From positions 29,627,016 to 29,691,015 of the forward strand of contig CM065691.1 of assembly GCA_017654935.2 (NCBI GenBank): a DNA stretch of 64,000 nt. The letters run 5' to 3'. Both the position numbers and the translations under genes were made by a program. Shown piece after piece: positions 21,385 through 30,000 of this stretch. The notes beneath the pieces are model-generated. The model was not told the origin of the DNA. It did no database searches and saw only the letters and a program-made list of their open reading frames with translations. This DNA comes from Phymorhynchus buccinoides. Taxonomy: Eukaryota > Mollusca > Gastropoda > Neogastropoda > Raphitomidae. Position 1 is the first letter of the stretch; every line of letters begins with the position of its first letter.

Positions 21385-23788
21385 GTAAGTGTACTTCGTT
21401 TTCCTAATTTTGTAATTATAATGGAACCTCCCTTATAAGACCTTCAAAAATCATCCAAAATGAGGTGTTATAATGGAGGGGTCTCTTTTTTTTTCATAAT
21501 ATAAGGGAGGTAATTTTAATACTTACAAAAAAGGGTAATATCTCAGAGAAGTAGGTCTTATGTGGTAGACAGTCTTATAATGGGAGGTCTTATAAGGGAG
21601 GTTCCACTGTATATTGAAATTATTGTGTGTGTGTGTGTGTACGTGTGTGTCACTGTATGTGTGTGTGTCAAGTCAAAATTTTATTTCCATATGGAACATT
21701 GACTAAGCAGATAATATACTTTTTTCATCAAGCCATCCGTAAAAAAATAATGAAGAACTAAAGATTCCAAAGTTGTAAACAATAACGAAAGAGGAAAAGA
21801 GGGGAAAATAAACAAAGAAAGAAACAAGTTACAAAAACAGGGAAGAGGGTGGGGAGTTGGAGAGTAACATATTATGTACAATATATACTGAAATATGCAT
21901 TAATTCTTCATTATAACATCACATTCACATATCAACACATTTTCTCTATTTTGACCCTCATTTCAAATAAGAGAAAAATAAAGTGAGAGATTATGTTCTG
22001 TTAAACTAAAAGAGATATATATTTTAAAAAAATTCTTAAAAGAGTTCTTGTTTGCTATGGGTTTTTTTAAATTGGAGGGTAATTTGTTCCATAAATCCCC
22101 ACCTGAATAGAGGAGACTAGATTTGAATAGATTATTATTTGGTCGAGGGAATGATAGCAAATGGGTGTGTCTGCTTGTGTTTGTCTTAAATTTGTCTGCT
22201 ATCTTTTTTTGAGCATTTCTGTTGACAATATTAATTATTATGCATGCAGATTGCCTTTTTGAGCAAAAGTCTGTCTTGAAAGTTAGTATATCAGTTGTTT
22301 GTAGTCTTCAATGATAAGTGAGCTTGATTTTAACAAGATTGTTTTTATTGCTTTTTTGTACTTGTATATGATGGATAATCTTTAAATTGGTATCACTGCA
22401 ATTATCCCATAGTGTTGAAGCATAATCGATCATTGAGAGAATGTGTGCATTAAAGAATATAGTTTACGAGAATGGATATCAAGAAAATGTTTTATTTTGG
22501 TTAGCTGGATTATTTTTCTAGACAGGCTTTTCCCTAAAGACTTTATATGGTCTGTCCAAGACAGATCTTTATCAATGACAACACCTAATATTTTGTGCAA
22601 ATCAACTTCTTCAATTTTGTTACTGCAAATAAATAGTGGTGGAAATTGTGAGTTATCTTTTGTCTTTTTTGTCTAGTTGATACGTGTACGTATGCATTTC
22701 GTTTTATTGGCATTCAGCGACATGTGATTTAATTGAGTCCAGTTGAGAACATTTTTAACATCATTTTGAAGGTTGTTTACTAAAATGTTAGCATTTGTAT
22801 CACTACAGTGGAGGGATGAGTCGTCTGCAAACATTTCACATTTACTATTGACAAAACATGGTAGGTCGTTTTTTATAGTTCTGATAGAGCCAATCTGGCA
22901 AAATGATCTGGGGATATAACTCTCTTGACTGTTAAAGAGCAAAAACCAGCATATCACCAGTTATTTCTCTTCATCTGATGACGTCATCAGTGATGTCAAG
23001 TTAGTATGTGATACGTTTTATGGCAGTCAAGGGGTTAAGGAAAAAGTAAAAGAAAATGATCCATGTGTATTTATTTATTGACACTGTGAGTCACACTCAC
23101 AGTGAGTCGAGGGAAAAGAGAGGAGCTTTGCCTCTAAAAACCAAAGAACTTTTGCCTGCTGATGCATCAGTACACTTGTTTCATATCTTTGCAATTATCT
23201 GTGCCCCACAGCACTACTACGAAGCAAACGGAGTGGTTTGCAACAAATGCCCGCCTGGGACCAAAGTGGTGAAGCACTGCACTGTGGATTTAACCAACTC
23301 CTCTTGCGAGGTGTGTCCGGACCACAAATATGTGGACCACTGGAACGACAAAACCCACTGCCTGCCCTGCAAGTCTTCCTGCCCAAAGAATGGCAAAGCT
23401 GTACAGGATTGTACGCCCACCACCAACCATCAGTGTCGGTGTGACCTGGGGTTTCACCGTCACCCGTTGGATCCAATTGACAATCACTGGAAGTGCCGTG
23501 AGCACGCACAGTGTCCTGAAGGATATCGGGTGAAGGATTACGGTATGTGTGTGTGTGTGACTCTGTGTGTGTGTGTGTGTGTGTGTGTCTGTCTGTGTGT
23601 ATGTGTGTGTGTATGTGTATATATATGTGTTTGAATTACATTTGTTTTGAATCAAGCAACTACAACCATTACAAGTTACAGTGTTTGAAAAATAATGTTG
23701 CTTCTGCTAGGTTCAGAGCTTCAGATTGTTGGTGCGCCTGCGCAATTCACGCATATTTTGGTGCATGCCAATTATTAAGTATGAGACT

Positions 23789-23831
<43 letters not shown>

Positions 23832-26800
23832 CAATCAGGGTTTTTTGTTTGTTTCGTTTTCCATCAGGTCACAAATGCATCATAACATTATACGTCAATC
23901 AGTCATCCTAACAAAAACTTGCATGGTCTTGTTTTATTTTCTAGATCTACAGCTACCTGACTTTTGGGCTAAGTTTATCCAAATCCCCCCCCCCCCCCCA
24001 CCCCCCCCCCCCCCCCCCCCCCCCCTGTCTCTTAACACCCCCCCCCCCCCCACTCCTCTCATATATGTATGCTAAATACTAACTTACTTTTTATGGTAAT
24101 AAGAGTCATGCGCACACTCCCATGCGCGTGTTCATGCGCATTCACGCATATGCCTATGCTCATAATGCATTGTATTGAAATATACTATACTATAGGTTTA
24201 AAGTTTTAGTAACACATTAGTGGCCCATAACTTTAAAAAAAAAGGACCCCTCATTTTCTGCAGTCAGGAGTCATATGACCCATGAAGTCTGAAAACATTC
24301 TGAAGCTCTGTAGGTTGGGTTTTCTGTGTGTGTGTGTTTTAAAATTCAGGTAACCAATGCATTACTTTGACAGTTAACACAATGCACTGAATCAAATGTG
24401 TGTCATATAAAGCTCATAACTCGTCCTTTTCTTTGCCCTTTTTTTTTAACGTTGAATGTGTCGTCTGCATCCGTGGCTTCATTCACGATTTTCGTCCTAA
24501 TAATTGATCTCAATAGGTACGATATGAATAGAATTCACAACTTAGTTTAATCAGTTGAGGAAAAAAGTATCCCCTTGTAGTCCGTGAAATATGGCACGCA
24601 ATTTGAACACTCTAAGTTTACCAAGTAGCCACAGTCAGGACACTGTGTGAGAAAAAACAACTCATCTTTCATGTTTTTCTTTTCTTTTATCTTTGTTAAT
24701 ATTTTGTTTTTATAAAGCAGATAACCACAGACAAGATGTAATGTAATCAGAATTTGCTTATTTTTTATTTTCTTCGTTCCAGAGACAAGAATACATTGAG
24801 AGAGAAGATGTTGTCTTATTTACATCAATTACATAACCACGTCAATGACAGCCTTACAGTTTTCACAGAGGAATGTCCTAAACGATGCTTTTCTTCATTG
24901 GCTTGATTTTATTCCATCAGGTAACCACAGTCACGATACATCATGCGAGAAATGCCGCGAAGGAGAGCAATTTGTGAACACGTCTGACACGGATCACCCG
25001 CAATGTGAGGCTTGCAGTGTGTGTGCCAATGGCAGTGTTGTTCTGTCCAAATGCACACCGACGTCAGACACAGTGTGCAGACTTAACATCAGTAAGAACT
25101 CCACCGACAACGCCACCGACAACGCCACCACAGAGGAACCTGTAACTCGTGGGGATGGTAAGTTTGATTTTGCTACGAAGGATGACAAAGTTTTTCAAGT
25201 CCAAGGACTCCCTTTCCATCTGATGCATTTATTCATGGGAAATAAATGAACGGAATGAGTTTGGAAGTGTGTTTGTGAACAATTACAGGCATGGTAGACC
25301 TCCGCGAATCGCAGAAAATCTGCGAAACAGTTTGAAACAAAATATTTTTTGAAATGGCATGAAAATAGTGAAAATTTCACTCATTTATTGAATTTTCTTC
25401 GGCCCCCTGGACCCCTGACCATTTTCCTTGAAAACCACTTTGCCCCCACTACCCATGCCTGCAATTAGGACACTCAAAATGGGTTAGAAGTCTCCAAGTG
25501 ACAAGTTCCTTACCAGGTTGAAGTTAAATTTCATGCAAAACGGTGGCATATTCAGAATCTGTTTGTTGATCGCTAAGTATTGATCATCAATCAATTATTA
25601 AAATCAATTTGATGCTTGTAATTGTTTTTTTGACAATATAAAAAAAAAATTTGCTGTCCCATCTTCTGGGCCGTACAGTGCTCCCATGCCGCTCATTCCG
25701 AGTCCCAATTTGTAGCCACACCTCCGCACATTCAGGTCGCAGAATCCGAGACCAGCAGTCCAAGAGGAGCGAATCTATGTTAGGCCGTCAGGAGGCAACC
25801 AACTGAGGAGACACTGCACTGCTGCTGAGTCACTTCGGTGGAGTTCAGTAGAGCCTGTTCAGGACACCACCTACTAAGCCCCCTACTGATGACACTATTC
25901 TCTTAGTCGCGGAGCCAGCGTGAGTGAGGTCCTCCTCCGAGGGCGCCACCACGACCGTCCACCGACATCTCCCCAGAACACACTGATCCCCATGACTTTG
26001 ACCCAAAAGCACCAAGGCATAGACTGGATTGGAAGCCGAAACTGAGGTCACCATGAGAGCAGGGCTTGCAAAGCCACAGAATTTGAGACATTTAAAAACA
26101 AAATGTTTAATGATTGATGGAAATGAGACGGATGACTATGATGATGATGCTATGGAGTTCCGTATCGGTCTGAGACTGCATGATAGGGCTGTATTCTACG
26201 CTTCCTTTCATAATGATATCCCGGCATTAACCAGGCCCAAGAACTACAGACACCTGCAGTGTTGGTCTTGAAATTAGAGCAACACTCAGAATCGCATCCG
26301 TTAAGCGGATGAAGCTCGACTGTGTGTCTTCAGTCTTCCCATTGAGCCCACAGCCACTCACTCTGGGTAGGAGTCGGTCCATGACCGAAAATACCCTTGC
26401 CTCTGATGAGATTTGAACCCGAGACCTCCCAGCCAGTAGTCCGCGACACTAACCACTACACCATGGCGGCTGTGTTTTTTGTGTGCAAATTATTAGACAC
26501 AGAATTTGACAGAAAAATGTCAAAAGTGGTATCAATTTATATCCCCTACTTAGAGCATGTAATATCTGCAAAATAGTAAATTTATAGACATGCACTTGTG
26601 GCTTTGCCACTTCATAGTTTTCCTTTTTTTTTGGAAGGAGTTTCATGTCGTAGTCTGTTTTGTTTTGGGTGGTTTGTCTTGTCTGTTTTAACTGTAGACA
26701 TGAAAATTCAAATGTTGTGTACTAGTTTTCACTATTACATACCATTACCAACAAGTGATAGGAAAAAGTAAAGTTTCCAGTTATCAACAAGTGTATGACA

Positions 26801-26984
26801 GCTACATCAACTCAAGTGATCTTTGTTTTTTAATATAATTAATGAGGAACTAATTTGACTGATTGTATGGTGGGGTTTTTTTTTGTGTTAATATTTTTTT
26901 GTGTTTTTTACTGGCAGTTTATTTGTTTTAATTAATTGATGTGCATGATTCACTGACTGTGGGTTTGTGTGTGTGTGTGCTTGC

Positions 26985-27017
<33 letters not shown>

Positions 27018-30000
27018 TGTGCGTGTGTGTGTGTGTGCGTGTGTGTGTGTGCCACTGTGTGTGTGTTAACAGATTCAAGTGGCTTATCAGGTGGAGGTAT
27101 AGCTGGTATCGTTGTTGGGGTGTTGATTTTCATCTTTCTTACCATCCCCGGCATTGTGTTGTACATTGTCTGGTACAGAAGACGAAAGAAACAACAAGGG
27201 AGCCCAGCTAATGGAGACATGAGGTATTTTTCCATTTTGTCCCAGAACTTCTTCTTCTTCTTCTTCGATCGCTCAGACCGTTTCCTGTCAGTTATGAGCA
27301 CAGATGAGTCATGCTGCCGTTATGCGCCTAACTAAGAAATAGTTGGTCCCAGCAAGTCCGACTTCGGCTGGAGGAAATCTTTTTGAAACTGTTTCTTGAA
27401 AAAAAAAAAGACAGGAGAATGGACCGGTAAGGCAGAAAGATAGTAGATGACAGTAAGCAAAGGGAAAAGGCAGAGTCAAAGAGAGTGACAGATTAGAGGA
27501 AGTTACAAGCACAGAACTTACAGAAGGTGGATAACTATTTGTGCAAAAGACCGGTGGGTGGGTGGGGGGGGGGGGTCGGGAAGTATTTAAAAGTTGATTA
27601 ACTCTATCAATTTTGTAACCAGAGTTTTGCTACTTTTTAACCCCTTCACTGCCAAAGAAAAACTGAAAAATTATCAATTTTCTTATTATAAAATTTAAAG
27701 ACCTGTTAAGACTTTATCTGAGAAAATGGTCTAGAGATATATCTTTACTGACTAGTCTAAACCAAAAATCATTATTCCAGGGCCATGACATGGAAAGATA
27801 TGACATCATCCATGACGCCACTGTTCAATCAATTGTGCAATTATGATGTTAATTTAAGGAGCATGGTATAAGTTTCGAGCTTGTTGTTGCTCTAATTGTC
27901 TTTCTGTTTGATCGTTTTCAAATGAATAAAGATTTGTTTTAATACCATCCATGACACGACACACCTATAATAGACATTGGCAGGCAGTGAAGGAGTTAAG
28001 TTTATGTGAAATGTGTGATATGTGTTAAATTGTTAAATAACTGTAAAGACTAGTAACTCAAGTTAATAACTATATTTTTGAATAGAATGACAAAATAATC
28101 TTATGTACATTTTACAAGTTTTAACCCTTTCACCGCCAACGTCGCATTTTTGCACCACAATGATTTAACACCCATGTCACTAAAAGGCATCAAATCAGGG
28201 TCTGTTATCCAAAGACCATATTCTCTTAATTGTGGGAGGTAAGGATAGGCCTTACTTTCAATATGTTACAGAGGAATCCCTAATATTACAGACAGATGTT
28301 TGTCTCTACCCAGGTAAGTTTAATGGACATTTTTTGCTGAAAAATGGCTGGCGGTGAAAGGGTTAATACAAGTTTTAAGCATCAATGGCTTTGTCTTATT
28401 TATTCTATAATAATGTTTTGCATGTCGGAATTATGTTTAAAATAAATGCGTTGTTATGCTGATTTTTAGAAAAGTTTGAAATGTGTGATTATTATCATTC
28501 TTTTGCAAGGTTTAGTTGGATTCCAGAGGCGAAAATGTATGGAAGATAGAGCTATATTAAGAATGCTAAAACTTCATATCTGTCATATTGTGGTGGATTG
28601 ATTTGAAACTGAAAATAGTTTTTCCTTTACTCCAGTGGACTACTAGTACTGGCATATAAACAAAAAACAAACACTGAAACAGCTGTTTTGGTTGTATATT
28701 TTGGTCAAAACTGAACAAGGCCCACATTTTCGTCTCCACTATTCTTATATTGTGCTGGTTAATATTGAAATCAAACAAGGAGCTAATTAGAAATTCATGC
28801 GACAGAAAGTTATTCCGAAGTTATAGTTCCATTTTACAGCCGAACCCGCTAAAAAGAAACTCACTTATAGTTATAATCAACCAATTTTATTTTCCCCGGC
28901 AGAACTCCTTCTTTCTTATGTATTATCAAAACTCGGATATAAGAAAACTGCTTATAAGAAAACTTGGTTATAATCAAGCAAATTCGTTCTCCCATCCGCG
29001 ATGTAAACTCGGATATAAAAAAAATGATTTCATACAAGGTTTGCAGTTCATTTTCTTATAAGCGAGTTTGATTTTCTTATAAGCGATTTTTTTTAAAAAT
29101 TAGGGCATGAACTGAAAGGATGTTCCCAAAAATGCAGTCGTTCCAACAAAACAAACAAAAAAGAGGAAAATTTACGTCAGAGCAGCTACATCACAGACAC
29201 TCTAACCAGTACAGGCACTTGATTGCAAGACTAACTGAGTTATTTTTGTTCCTTAAATTTATACTTCCCATTCAGTATTCTGTACAAAATAAATGCTGAA
29301 CAGACGAAAAAATACGAATGCCTGTACTTTTGTGTTAGTCGTAGTGAGACTAGAGTAGCCTACCTTAATATAGAAAGATACAGCCAAATACGCTTATAAG
29401 AAACTCGCTTATAAGAAAACTCACTTACAATGAAGCAAAAAAAATGTCCCTGCTAAACTTCTTCTTTCTTATCTATGATCAAAACTCAGATATAAGAAAC
29501 TCGCTTATAAGAAAACTCGGTTATAAGCAAGCAAATTCCTTCTGCCATCCGCAATGGAAACTTGGATATAAGAAAATTATGTCATACAAGAGAGTTGGTT
29601 TGCAGTTAATTTTCTTATAAGTGATTTACCTTTGAGTTTGACAACGTTTTCTTAAAGATCCACCAGATCACGTGTCAAAATCACGGGTTCCACGTGTTTT
29701 CCTTCTTATAGCTGGTACGAAATCTTGTTTTGACCAGGTTTGACTCCCATACAAATGCCCCCAAATTGAAAACGAAACATTTTAAAGAGCAGCCTCAATT
29801 TGAAGTTGGGTGAATTTGTATGTGGGTCACAGCTATCCAGAAAAAACAAGTAACTTAATCGTGTTGGTTCAGTGTGTCTTTAAAAGTGAGTTGGACCTGA
29901 ACTGAAAGGATGTTCCGAGAAAATTGAAGTCGTTCCAAAAATGGAAAGTTTACCTCATGCCAGTTGCATCACAGACAGTCTAAACAGTACAGGCACTTGA

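Noticed and set aside
26395..26470. A true tRNA gene on the minus strand
   Set aside because: The A and B boxes are present, but the body runs on without an acceptor-stem closure, so it is a SINE head.
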